Source: Lachnospiraceae bacterium | GTDB taxonomy: Bacteria > Bacillota > Clostridia > Lachnospirales > Lachnospiraceae | Reading direction: 5' to 3' | DNA length: 58,882 nt | Assembly: GCA_009774245.1 (NCBI GenBank) | Contig: VSNM01000033.1 | Span: forward strand, 1 to 58,882 | Shown: positions 16,157 through 24,219 of the stretch, one piece after another | Numbering within the stretch: the first letter of the stretch is position 1 | Layout: the number at the start of each line of letters is the position of its first letter | Notes under the pieces: generated by a model | What the model was told of the DNA's origin: nothing | The model's input: the letters and a program-made list of their open reading frames with translations, nothing else | Database searches by the model: none | Translations under genes and position numbers: made by a program

Positions 16157-16696
16157 ATGACAATCGGCAATATCCCGGGATACTATCCCAATTATTCGCC
16201 TTACAACAATGCTGTCAGTCCGTCTGTAAGACCAGCCGATGACAGCATCACCCCAAATGTAACCACCCCGTCCGGAGAGACAGACGAACACAGCGCTGAT
16301 CCCGACAAGGTTAAAAAACCCGGAAAACGCTCTGCTCCGGAGGACTGCGAGACCTGCGCCAACCGCAAATACCAGGATGGTTCTGACGAGGGCAATGTCT
16401 CATTCAAATCAGCATCCCACATCTCACCGGAATCCGCAGGCGCAAGAGTGCGTGCCCATGAGGGGGAGCATGTATCCAACGCGTACAAGAAAGCGGCACA
16501 GAAGGACGGCAAAGTGATCAATGCCTCCGTGTCAATCCACACCTCGATCTGCCCCGAATGCGGTCGTACATATGTTTCTGGTGGTGTTACCCACACACAG
16601 ATCAAGTATTCCAACGAGGACAATCCATACACCAAAAACCAGAAAGAGCTCGACGCGGCAAAGTATAAGGGCGCAAATATTGATTACGCAGCGTAA
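16157..16696 (+). CDS. SprA-related putative zinc metalloprotease
   Basis: A 179-residue protein without a signal peptide. Residues 1-65 are polar, Pro/Ser-rich and probably disordered. Then comes CETCANRKYQDGSDE, followed by the zinc-protease motif HEGEH (HExxH) inside VRAHEGEHVSNAYKKA and a later CPECGRTYVSGGVT with a second Cys pair. This arrangement matches the SprA-related catalytic family (putative metallopeptidase) known from sequence only. AAAGGAGG lies 8 bases from the ATG. The substrate is unknown; the Cys pairs could bind a structural metal. Confidence 0.75.
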   Translation: MTIGNIPGYYPNYSPYNNAVSPSVRPADDSITPNVTTPSGETDEHSADPDKVKKPGKRSAPEDCETCANRKYQDGSDEGNVSFKSASHISPESAGARVRAHEGEHVSNAYKKAAQKDGKVINASVSIHTSICPECGRTYVSGGVTHTQIKYSNEDNPYTKNQKELDAAKYKGANIDYAA

Positions 16697-16711
16697 TGTT
16701 CATCATAAAGC

Positions 16712-16750
16712 AAAAAAAACGGATTGGGTTTCATCCCAATCCGTTTTTTT
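16712..16750. terminator. Bidirectional terminator between SprA-like gene and BlaI-like gene
   Basis: AACGGATTGGG and its complement form an 11-bp stem around a 6-nt loop, flanked by A8 and T7, so it gives a U-run in both directions. The stop codon of the minus-strand gene lies in this stem. Confidence 0.92.
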
Positions 16751-17087
16751 GGTCATCTACCAATGCCACACGCTCTTTGATATCATCATTTCGGCCGGAC
16801 TTCTTTCTTCTGGGAAAGTCTGTTCCTGAGACGATCTGGACACTGTTATGATTCTCCTGCAGACGCAGTTCCTCCTGCCTGGCTGTGTACTCTTCTCTGC
16901 TGACTTTTGCAGAGACCACAGCACCCTTGTTCTGAAAAATGTCGTTCTCACAGAGCTTTCGCAGTACCGCATATGTCGTTGCCTTCTTCCAACCCAGCCG
17001 CTGCGAGGCCAGCTTCACCAGCTCCCCGCTCCGTATCGGCTCCTGCTCCCAGATCAGCTCCGCCAAAAGATCTTCTGTCTCTGTCAA
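16731..17087 (-). CDS. BlaI/MecI-type winged-helix regulator with atypical C-terminus
   Basis: A 118-residue protein whose first 75 residues form the BlaI/MecI/CopY winged helix (LIWEQEPIRSGELV, then the recognition helix in WKKATTYAVLRKLCENDIFQNKG). The family's dimerising C-terminal part is normally leucine-rich and acidic; here it is short, charged and poorly matching (RRKKSGRNDDIKERVALVDD). The stop codon lies within the terminator stem. The start is TTG at 17087, 4 bp after the tsf stop, with GGGA as ribosome site. No target such as a beta-lactamase or BlaR1 is nearby. It may be a decayed or diverged regulator. Confidence 0.65.
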   Translation of the reverse strand: MTETEDLLAELIWEQEPIRSGELVKLASQRLGWKKATTYAVLRKLCENDIFQNKGAVVSAKVSREEYTARQEELRLQENHNSVQIVSGTDFPRRKKSGRNDDIKERVALVDDQKNGLG

Positions 17088-17091
17088 TTCG

Positions 17092-18027
17092 TTACATCCC
17101 TGCCTGCGCAGCTACTTCTGCAGCGAAGTCATCAACCTTCTTCTCGATTCCCTCGCCAGTCTCGAAGCGCACAAATCTTCTAATTCTGATCGCTGTTCCA
17201 TTCTCCTTGGATACTGCGTCAAGATACTGCTTCACCGTCTGCTTTCCGTCCTCTGCCTTTACGTACACCTGCTCGAGCAGACATACTTCCTTGAGCTCTT
17301 TATTGAGACGGCCCGCAACGGCGCCCTCAATCACTTTCTCCGGCTTACCTGCCATCTTCGGATCGTTCTTGATCTGCTCTGCGATGATCTCTTTCTCGTG
17401 CGCCTTATACTCCTCAGAAACCTCCTCAGAAGACACATACTTCGGATAGAGCGCTGCAACCTGCATTGCAATGTTGTTGAGAGCTTCCTTCACCGCATCA
17501 TTCACCACTGCTGTCTCTGCATCTACAATCACGCCGATCTTGCCGCCGCCATGTGTGTACGTCACGACACAGCCATTCTCAGCGACCACCTTCTCAAATC
17601 TCCTGATGCTCAGCTTCTCACCGATCACAGCAATCTTCTCAACCAATGCGTCCTTGACGCTCTTGGAAGCATCCTCGTTCCATGCCTCCGCAAGAAACGC
17701 ATCGATATCCGCCGCTGTTGTCGTGAGTGCCTGCTTTGCCACTGCTGTCACATAATTCTGGAACTGCTCGTTCTTTGCCACAAAATCTGTCTCAGAGTTT
17801 ACCTCCACGACAGCCGCCACCTGATCGCCCTCTGTAAGCACCCTGCAGAGTCCCTCCGCAGCGATGCGGCTCGCCTTGTTCTCTGCCTTAGCCTGTCCCT
17901 TTTTTCTCAAATACTCAACAGCCTCGTCCATATTTCCATCGGTCTCATTCAGCGCCTTCTTACAGTCCATCATACCGGCGCCGGTCATCTCTCTTAACTC
18001 TTTTACCATTGCTGCTGTAATAGCCAT
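17092..18027 (-). CDS. tsf: Translation elongation factor Ts
   Basis: EF-Ts exchanges GDP for GTP on EF-Tu. The 311-residue protein begins with the family N-terminal domain (VKELREMTGAGMMDCKKAL, DEAVEYLRKKG), followed by the core with SETDFVAKNEQF and the YTHGGGKIGVIV stretch. It lies 57 bp after rpsB, the standard pairing. The usual followers pyrH and frr are absent; a BlaI-like gene takes their place. Confidence 0.97.
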   Translation of the reverse strand: MAITAAMVKELREMTGAGMMDCKKALNETDGNMDEAVEYLRKKGQAKAENKASRIAAEGLCRVLTEGDQVAAVVEVNSETDFVAKNEQFQNYVTAVAKQALTTTAADIDAFLAEAWNEDASKSVKDALVEKIAVIGEKLSIRRFEKVVAENGCVVTYTHGGGKIGVIVDAETAVVNDAVKEALNNIAMQVAALYPKYVSSEEVSEEYKAHEKEIIAEQIKNDPKMAGKPEKVIEGAVAGRLNKELKEVCLLEQVYVKAEDGKQTVKQYLDAVSKENGTAIRIRRFVRFETGEGIEKKVDDFAAEVAAQAGM

Positions 18028-18084
18028 TTCTATCTTCCTCCTGCTTCGCTTCCTAATACCTTCTATCGATTGATCGTCACAGCG

Positions 18085-18819
18085 TTATTCTGCCACTTCC
18101 TCCACTGCCTCTTCCGGCTCTGCGTCTGTCATGATCTCACCCTGATTTGCCTCGATCACGGCGTCTGCCATAGCGGACACGATCAGCTTAACGGCTCTGA
18201 TTGCATCATCATTGCCCGGGATAACATAATCGAGCTCCTCCGGATCACAATTCGTATCAGCAATACCAATCAGGGGAATGCCAAGCGTATGCGCCTCCTG
18301 CACGCAGATTCTCTCCTTCTTCGGATCTACGACAAAGATCGCGTCAGGAATCTTCTTCATGTTCTTGATACCGCCAAGATTCCTCTCGAGCTTTTCCCAT
18401 TCCTTCCTGAGCTTGATTACTTCCTTCTTCGGAAGAACGTCAAATGTTCCGTCCTCAGACATCGTCTCAATCGCCTTCAATCTCTCGATTCTGCTTCTGA
18501 TCGTCTTGAAGTTCGTGAGCATACCGCCCAGCCATCTCTCATTCACATAGAACATTCCGCAGCGCTCCGCTTCCGTGCGGACAGCGTCCTGTGCCTGTTT
18601 CTTTGTTCCAACGAAGAGAATCGTGCCGCCCTGTGCTGCGATATCAGCCACAGCCCTGTATGCCTCATCTACCTTTCCCACTGACTTCTGCAGGTCGATG
18701 ATATAGATACCATTTCTCTCCGTGAAGATATAGGGAGCCATCTTGGGGTTCCATCTTCTCGTCTGATGTCCAAAATGAACACCTGCCTCCAACAACTGCT
18801 TCATTGAAATAACACTCAT
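18085..18819 (-). CDS. rpsB: 30S ribosomal protein S2
   Basis: A 244-residue S2 with the family start MSVISMKQLLEAGVHFGHQTRRWNPKM, IDLQKSV, FVGTKKQAQ, NERWLGGMLTNF and IADTNCDPEELDYVIPGNDDAIRA, then an acidic tail of the kind seen in Firmicutes. GGAGG lies 9 bases before the ATG. It heads the rpsB-tsf transcript, separated from the motility operon by a terminator. Confidence 0.98.
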   Translation of the reverse strand: MSVISMKQLLEAGVHFGHQTRRWNPKMAPYIFTERNGIYIIDLQKSVGKVDEAYRAVADIAAQGGTILFVGTKKQAQDAVRTEAERCGMFYVNERWLGGMLTNFKTIRSRIERLKAIETMSEDGTFDVLPKKEVIKLRKEWEKLERNLGGIKNMKKIPDAIFVVDPKKERICVQEAHTLGIPLIGIADTNCDPEELDYVIPGNDDAIRAVKLIVSAMADAVIEANQGEIMTDAEPEEAVEEVAE

Positions 18820-18837
18820 GTCTTACCTCCATTTTCT

Positions 18838-18906
18838 GCGGGATCACCGCGCTTCCGTCCGCTTCACCTTTGCGGGCTACTTTTCCCGGGAACCGCAAGG
18901 TTCCTT
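18838..18906 (-). promoter_or_regulatory. Structured leader of rpsB-tsf
   Basis: The 5' leader on the minus strand can form GGAACC-TTGC-GGTTCC, CCGC-9-GCGG and GCGG-4-CCCGC hairpins just before the S2 ribosome site. S2 is known to repress its own operon in some bacteria through a leader; whether this leader does so is inference. Confidence 0.4.
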
Positions 18907-19023
18907 ATAGAAGCATGGACCGCAAATCTGCAAACGTGAATACTATATTGATAATTGTATTGATAATACTGCTGTCATGGCTGCAATACCCGAATACAGC
19001 CACAACAGTAATAATATATCATA

Positions 19024-19051
19024 AAAAGACCTCCTGTGCAAGAGGTCTTTT
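19024..19051 (-). terminator. Terminator at the end of the motility operon
   Basis: A perfect 10-bp stem (AAAAGACCTC with GAGGTCTTTT) around an 8-nt loop lies 22 bp after the last motility-block gene. It is followed by T's on the minus strand. It separates this block from rpsB. Confidence 0.88.
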
Positions 19052-19072
19052 AAAGGATTTTATCAAGTATTT

Positions 19073-19693
19073 TTATCTTGTAATTTTGTCTGCGATCTCC
19101 TGCCAGCCGTCCGTCACACTGATCACCTTTGTACCCGTGCTCAGTCTCTTGTCATAGCCATGCTGTGTCAGAAACGCGTCATACTCGGACGCATTCTCAA
19201 TCAAACCGGCATTGTACAGCTTTCTCGCGACTGTTCCCGAATCGTCGCCCGACGCGATCACAATATCAACCGTATCGCCCGACGCGTTTTCCGAACCGGA
19301 AGGAGTCACAACGATCACTGACGACGGTTCCGAACCGGCGTCCTCTCCATCGGAGATCCCTGTCGACGGCTGCTCTGACGGCTCTGTCCCCGCCTCTGTC
19401 ATACCCGCCTGCTCTGACTCCTTCGCTGCATCCAGCACGGAATCGATCTCCGATTCAATCTCCTCATCCCGCACGATAACCTGCTCTGTCGGATTCACAG
19501 CGGATGCATCCTCCGATGCGTTCTCATCAGCCTCCTCCGACTCTCCGACCAGCCTGCTCTCCTCCCCGAGACCATACTCCCTGAGCACGGCAACTCTTGC
19601 GTCTGCCACCGCGTTCCTGCTATAAGCGCCCATGACCGCCGCAGTGATGACAACACCGATTCCCAGACCTCTGATCATATATTTCAACTTCAT
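19073..19693 (-). CDS. Membrane-anchored protein with MltG/YceG-like C-terminal subdomain
   Basis: A 206-residue protein with an N-terminal helix (LGIGVVITAAVMGAYS), an acidic, Ser/Glu-rich linker (about 40-135) and a C-terminal 70-residue part, VIASGDDSGTVARKLYNAGLI...YDKRLSTGTKVIS. That part resembles the LysM-like N-terminal subdomain of the lytic transglycosylase MltG. The catalytic part of MltG is not present, so it is not expected to cut peptidoglycan. It starts directly after the DUF6115 gene (no gap) and ends the 26-kb motility block. The role is unknown; cell-wall binding near the flagellum is a guess. Confidence 0.6.
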   Translation of the reverse strand: MKLKYMIRGLGIGVVITAAVMGAYSRNAVADARVAVLREYGLGEESRLVGESEEADENASEDASAVNPTEQVIVRDEEIESEIDSVLDAAKESEQAGMTEAGTEPSEQPSTGISDGEDAGSEPSSVIVVTPSGSENASGDTVDIVIASGDDSGTVARKLYNAGLIENASEYDAFLTQHGYDKRLSTGTKVISVTDGWQEIADKITR

Positions 19694-20839
19694 TTATACA
19701 GCCCCCTTGAACAGATTGATGACCAATTTAACCTCCCCGACTCCCAGTCCAAGCTCCTTTGCGATATCCACATTGGAATAGCCTTCCTTGTGAAGCCGTA
19801 AGATTCTGTCATTATTGTTTTCATTTACGTCTCCTGCAGACGGCTGTGTCACATATTCTTCCGGCTGCTTCATCGCACTCACTGTATTTTCGGCCGCAAA
19901 TGTCTGTGTCTCCTTCCGGACAGGCCGCTCAATATGCGGCGCCTGCTCCGCAAAGGAATATACCTCGACCGGTCTGATATCAGCCGGTTTCACATCTACC
20001 ACTTTCATATCCTCAGGACGAGAACCGAGTGTCTGCAGCTGCGCTGCGCTGACAGAATTGACACTGGTGCTGCTCTCAGGCACCGGCTGCATATCATTTG
20101 ATGTGACAATATCTGCCGGCACAATCTCCACACTCTTTACAACGAGCGGACGCAGCTCTGCCGGCTTGTCCTCCTGTGCCTTATTCCCCGCATTGAGCGC
20201 CCACGTAGTCATATCCAGGGAGCGGGCGTCCACCTGTCTGTGCATTGTCATTTCCTGCTGCATTGGCAGAATCAGTCTCGCCATCTGGCGGCGCGCATAC
20301 TCCTTCTCCTGCGCATCCTTATCCACCGGCACAGTCTCGATCATTTTACTCCTGTTTGCTTCCTCCTGCTTTTCGCGCTCCTTTGCCTCGGCCTCCTCCT
20401 TCGCCTTAGCTGCAAGAGCGATCGCTGCGGCATTGGCTGCTTCCTCCGCCTCCTTTGCCGTCTTGTCCACATGCTTGACAGTCTCTTTCAGATTGTTGTG
20501 CTTATCATTTAACATATCATATAGAAACATCACTTCCTGATGAGATTTGTTGATATCCGCGAGCACCGTCTCCGAATACTCGTTGATCGCCATAATCTTT
20601 TCGTTAGAAATGCGCTCAGACGCACGTTCTGTCTTTTCCACCGCATACTCCAGCGTCTCATCCACAACCTCCGTAACGCGTACCTTAGCATCCTGCATCT
20701 CTTTATCAATCACACTTCGAATGAGCTCCGGATCGATCGTCTGTCCCTCATCACGCTCTCTTGTCTTTTCCCTGATCAAAAAACTGCCCGCAAAAGCACC
20801 GACTCCAAATACCAACAGCGCTACCTCTAACCAATTCAT
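19694..20839 (-). CDS. DUF6115-like coiled-coil protein with C-terminal HTH
   Basis: A 381-residue protein: one N-terminal membrane helix (VALLVFGVGAFAGSFLI), a long coiled coil (about 35-160, rich in Glu, Lys, Ala), a low-complexity middle, and a C-terminal helix-turn-helix-like segment (ILRLHKEGYSNVDIAKELG followed by LGVGEVKLVINLF). This layout matches DUF6115 proteins that I know from the fla/che operon tail of Lachnospiraceae. Function is unknown. Its ribosome site is weak (GAGAGG 11 bases away); a perfect 13-bp inverted repeat lies upstream. Confidence 0.65.
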   Translation of the reverse strand: MNWLEVALLVFGVGAFAGSFLIREKTRERDEGQTIDPELIRSVIDKEMQDAKVRVTEVVDETLEYAVEKTERASERISNEKIMAINEYSETVLADINKSHQEVMFLYDMLNDKHNNLKETVKHVDKTAKEAEEAANAAAIALAAKAKEEAEAKEREKQEEANRSKMIETVPVDKDAQEKEYARRQMARLILPMQQEMTMHRQVDARSLDMTTWALNAGNKAQEDKPAELRPLVVKSVEIVPADIVTSNDMQPVPESSTSVNSVSAAQLQTLGSRPEDMKVVDVKPADIRPVEVYSFAEQAPHIERPVRKETQTFAAENTVSAMKQPEEYVTQPSAGDVNENNNDRILRLHKEGYSNVDIAKELGLGVGEVKLVINLFKGAV

Positions 20840-20890
20840 CTGTTACCTAACCTCTCTATTTTTCATTATGTAATCCCAAGAAATCTCCTT

Positions 20891-20950
20891 TAGTACTCCA
20901 TCCAGTTAGAAACAGTCCCAGACTTCAATTTCCAGCCGGATGGAGTACTA
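20891..20950. repeat. Perfect 13-bp inverted repeat in the fla-operon tail
   Basis: TAGTACTCCATCC (20891-20903) and its exact complement (20938-20950) flank 34 bases. The right arm includes the stop codon of the upstream gene, and AAAGGAG directly follows the left arm on the minus strand. No U-run follows, so an RNA-stability or translation-control hairpin is more likely than a terminator. Confidence 0.6.
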
Positions 20951-21259
20951 TATCTTCATGTCAAATCCACCCGCAGACTTTGCGACAACCTTGCCGTCTC
21001 CCTTCGGCTTCTTCCTCCGTCTGCCGCCATCACCAGAGTACTCATTATGCCCCTTCTCCTTGGCATCGAAACGCTCCTCCTTCATCAATGTCTCATCTGC
21101 ATGAACCACCTGTTTTGCCTGCAGCTGCTGCTTTTTGTCCTCCTGCACCTGTATATTGCCCTGATCAACCATCCCTTTCTCCACCTGCTTGAGCTGATTG
21201 TGCAGAACATTGTCTGTCTGCTGGATACTGCCGTTTAATAATATCGGACTGATTGCCAC
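20948..21259 (-). CDS. Small basic hypothetical protein of the motility operon
   Basis: A 103-residue protein without membrane segments: a Gln-rich, helical N-terminal half (residues 10-55, QLKQVEKGMVDQGN...) and a basic, Gly/Lys/Arg-rich C-terminal half (GDGGRRRKKPKGDGKV). I do not recognise the family. Its position between fapA and a DUF6115 gene, in line with the operon, supports it as a real gene with a motility-linked role. Confidence 0.6.
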   Translation of the reverse strand: MAISPILLNGSIQQTDNVLHNQLKQVEKGMVDQGNIQVQEDKKQQLQAKQVVHADETLMKEERFDAKEKGHNEYSGDGGRRRKKPKGDGKVVAKSAGGFDMKI

Positions 21260-21325
21260 ATTGATCCCCCCTCTTTCACCACTTCGCTATATTTTAATAT
21301 ATTTTTGTAAAAAAGGCAATAGCCC

Positions 21326-22915
21326 CTACAAAATTGCAGAAGCTACATCCCCATCTTTTTTGATCAGACGACAATATGTGTACTCTTTTTTCACTGTCAT
21401 CGTAGCACCCGATATACTCACCACTACGCCCTGGTACATTGTCCCCCGCAGTACGATCTGTGCTGGACCTTCGTTTTTCAACAGCTTGTCAAGCCTTTCG
21501 ATCTCCTTTAATTCCTCCTGTATCTTTGCCTGTGAATCAGCCAGCGTCACCTGCAGCATGCGGGCATTTTTGATCTGATCCTGCGTCAGCTTCACACCGG
21601 CCTTTAACTTTTTGGTCGTGTCCTCCAGAACCTTCTTCATCTGCGGTATCGTTTTAGACTTTTCGCCGACACTCTTCTGCAGTTCAGCCAGCCGTTTCTT
21701 GGACTCCACATCGGTTCCGATCTCCACGATCGTCGCAGCTCCCATCGGAGAGCCTATGTTTCGGGCATTGATCATCCCCTTGGCAACCACCTTGCCGCCT
21801 GTGATCAGTCCCTTCCCCGCATCGGCATTGATATTGGTGCCTGCCGACACCTTGGCGTTGACAAACTGCTCCGCTTCCACAAAACCGGCCGCCTCGACCT
21901 CGGCTGCGGAGATGAACTTTGCAATGACGTTTCCGCCTGCCTTCAGCCTGCCCTTATTTTGTCCATGCATACCTCTCGCAATGATAATATTGCCGCCCGC
22001 CTCTATGACCGCACCCTCCACGACGCCGCTCACAAAGACATTTCCATCCGTCTTGACGCTGAAATTCTCACAGACGTTTCCCTTGACCTCCACATCACCG
22101 TGATACTCAATATTTCCCGTGGATGTGCCCACGTCCTCCACGCTGTACACATCCGACACAAAAACCGCATGCCCAACCAGCGACACATGTCCGTCCACCA
22201 TACTGATCAACTGCAGTCCGTCCTTGGATTTCTCCATATTCCTGCCATGGTCAAAGGTCACTCTCTTGACTTCCCGCGCCAGCAGGACCGATCCGTACAC
22301 ATCAAATCCGTTCTCGCCCTTCTGCTCCGGAATGATCTCCGCCAGAACCTGCCCCTTCGTACACTGGTGCAGGTTGTTTAATTTGAAGAAATCTACCGTC
22401 CCGTCCTCCCGCAGCTCAGGACGCGCCGTGCTGTCCGTATCGAAATGATACACGATCGAGCCATCACGCCCAGGTGTAGGAAGCTTTCCCTGCGCAACGA
22501 TGATATCTGTACAGTACGGCCGTTCCTCCAGCGCCATCAGGATCGCGTCCTCGTCAATTCCGGCCCGCACTCTGATGCGTGCGATCTGTTCCATGATGTG
22601 CGCCTTGCTCAGCGACCGTCCTCCTGCGCTGGGCGGGTACAGACGCATCACTGCTGTCATCTTGTCAGAATTTACATAAACATTACATTTCTCATCCACC
22701 GGCTCCAGTTTCATCGGAGACAAAAAAAGGACAATCTCCTCATCTCCCATATTCGCCAGAGCTGAGTTGATTGCCATGACATCATAGGGTACGCCCACCA
22801 TATTTAGATACTCTTTTAACTCTGCTACACGTATCTTTTCCCCCTCCCCAATCGGAGGAGATAACAGTAAGCTTACCCCTTTTTCGCTAATTTGTATCTG
22901 AAAATATCCATTCAT
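21326..22915 (-). CDS. FapA-like protein (DUF342)
   Basis: A 529-residue cytosolic protein of the DUF342/FapA family (flagellar assembly protein A). The N-terminal third is mixed alpha/beta. Residues about 220-400 form a right-handed beta-helix with repeating turns such as GNIEYHGDVEVKGNVCENFSV, GNVFVSGVVEGAVIEAGGNI and VIAKFISAAEVEAAGFV. A C-terminal coiled coil follows (KKRLAELQKSVGEKS, ERLDKLLK). The ATG at 22915 has GGAGG 10 bases upstream; the longer frame lacks a site. It follows fliA in the operon, a common position. FapA homologues affect polar flagellum formation; the mechanism here is unproven. Confidence 0.85.
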   Translation of the reverse strand: MNGYFQIQISEKGVSLLLSPPIGEGEKIRVAELKEYLNMVGVPYDVMAINSALANMGDEEIVLFLSPMKLEPVDEKCNVYVNSDKMTAVMRLYPPSAGGRSLSKAHIMEQIARIRVRAGIDEDAILMALEERPYCTDIIVAQGKLPTPGRDGSIVYHFDTDSTARPELREDGTVDFFKLNNLHQCTKGQVLAEIIPEQKGENGFDVYGSVLLAREVKRVTFDHGRNMEKSKDGLQLISMVDGHVSLVGHAVFVSDVYSVEDVGTSTGNIEYHGDVEVKGNVCENFSVKTDGNVFVSGVVEGAVIEAGGNIIIARGMHGQNKGRLKAGGNVIAKFISAAEVEAAGFVEAEQFVNAKVSAGTNINADAGKGLITGGKVVAKGMINARNIGSPMGAATIVEIGTDVESKKRLAELQKSVGEKSKTIPQMKKVLEDTTKKLKAGVKLTQDQIKNARMLQVTLADSQAKIQEELKEIERLDKLLKNEGPAQIVLRGTMYQGVVVSISGATMTVKKEYTYCRLIKKDGDVASAIL

Positions 22916-22948
22916 ATAAGTCTTACCTCCAAGCAATCGATACAATTG

Positions 22949-23710
22949 TTAATCAAAGATTCCAATATAATTTCCCATCTTCGTTCTCATCTTCTGCAGT
23001 GCCTTGGTATGCAGCTGCGATATTCTCGACTCTGACACCTCGAGCACACAGCTGATCTCCTTGAGTGTGAGCTCCTCATAATAATACAGGAGAATCACTT
23101 TTTTTTCCTTTTCTGTCAACAGCTCCAGAGACTCCTCGAGCATCTTCTTGAGCTCACTCTTCTCCACGACGCTCTCCGGCGTCTCAAACCCCGAACTGAT
23201 GCTCTTCTCCGATGAAATGTCATTTCCCTGCTCCACGTACTCATTCAGTGATATAATGTTGTCCGCCTTGACCTGATTCTGCCAGTCCAGAAATTCATCC
23301 TCGCTGATTCCCATATACGCCGCAAGCTCCGCGTCTGTGGCCGGTCTGCCATTGCGCTGCTCCAGCTCCTTCATCGCCGTATCAATCTGTTTCTGGCGCT
23401 GTCTGATCGTGCGCGGAATCCAGTCCATCTTCCGAATCTGATCAAGAATCGCGCCGCGGATACGCAGACTGGCATAGGTCTCAAATTTCACCTCTTTGTT
23501 TGTATCAAACTTGTCGATGGCGTCAATGAGACCAAACACCCCATAGCTTACCAGATCCTCGTATTCCACATTATAGCCAAGATACATGCTGAGCCGCCCT
23601 GCCACCACCTTTACAAGCGGAGCATATTCCAATATGAGCTTCTCCCTCAGATTCGGAGTTTTCAGTCGGGCATAATCCTCCCAAAGTTTTTTGCGTGCTG
23701 CATCATTCAT
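22949..23710 (-). CDS. fliA: Sigma-28 factor FliA/SigD
   Basis: A 253-residue flagellar/late-gene sigma factor. Region 2 (YEDLVSYGVFGLIDAIDKFD, then TYASLRIRGAILDQIRKMDWIPR) and region 4 (LTLKEISCVLEVSESRISQLHTKAL) fit the FliA/SigD/WhiG family; the RGAILDQIR-DW core is diagnostic. It should transcribe flagellin, hook-associated and chemoreceptor genes, none of which is in the window. It lies in the operon tail as in Bacillus subtilis, where position affects SigD levels and cell-to-cell variation. No flgM is seen nearby. Confidence 0.96.
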   Translation of the reverse strand: MNDAARKKLWEDYARLKTPNLREKLILEYAPLVKVVAGRLSMYLGYNVEYEDLVSYGVFGLIDAIDKFDTNKEVKFETYASLRIRGAILDQIRKMDWIPRTIRQRQKQIDTAMKELEQRNGRPATDAELAAYMGISEDEFLDWQNQVKADNIISLNEYVEQGNDISSEKSISSGFETPESVVEKSELKKMLEESLELLTEKEKKVILLYYYEELTLKEISCVLEVSESRISQLHTKALQKMRTKMGNYIGIFD

Positions 23711-23749
23711 TCCAATCCCCCGTTACGCTTCATTATCCCTAGGAACTGT

Positions 23750-24190
23750 TTACAGTTCCTCATAGCCTTCCATTGCTGCAGTAGTGTCCTCAGCCGTATA
23801 GTCCTGAAGCTCCTCGTCGGAATACCCATCCCCGAAATTATCTTCCGCAGAATCGTACTCTCCGCTCTCTGACATAAAACCGTCTGCGTCCATCCCTTCC
23901 ATATCCTTCTGTTCGCTATTCTCAAAAGCGACAACACTTCCGGTGAGATCCCCGTTCTGCTTTGCCTTCTGAACCATCACCTCAAGATCTCCTGTAGGTA
24001 TAATGCGGGGCCTGATCGATGCATAGAGATAACGTGCGATATCCCCAATGATGTAAAACACCACCAGCACGATCAGCAGCCCCCACAACATTGTCGTCAG
24101 GTCAAATCCCCTCACATACATTATTATAGACGCTATCGCACCGGCCAGAAGCATGAAAAAAGGTGTGATAAGACCTGTCTTATTTCCCAT
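23750..24190 (-). CDS. Small two-helix membrane protein with acidic tail
   Basis: A 146-residue hypothetical protein with two N-terminal helices (LITPFFMLLAGAIASIIMYV and TTMLWGLLIVLVVFYIIG), a short basic loop (YASIRPRIIPTG) and a 75-residue very acidic tail (EDNFGDGYSDEELQDYTAED). I do not recognise the family beyond its steady position between cheD and fliA in related operons. A 9-bp palindrome spans its stop codon (23741-23760). Confidence 0.6.
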   Translation of the reverse strand: MGNKTGLITPFFMLLAGAIASIIMYVRGFDLTTMLWGLLIVLVVFYIIGDIARYLYASIRPRIIPTGDLEVMVQKAKQNGDLTGSVVAFENSEQKDMEGMDADGFMSESGEYDSAEDNFGDGYSDEELQDYTAEDTTAAMEGYEEL

Positions 24191-24219
24191 TCTATTATCC
24201 CCTTAATTTTATTAAATCT

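Noticed and set aside
18967..19003. Second terminator before rpsB
   Set aside because: TGGCTG/CAGCCA with CTGT/ACAG can pair, but there is no U-run and the stem is short and interrupted; the terminator at 19024-19051 explains the boundary.
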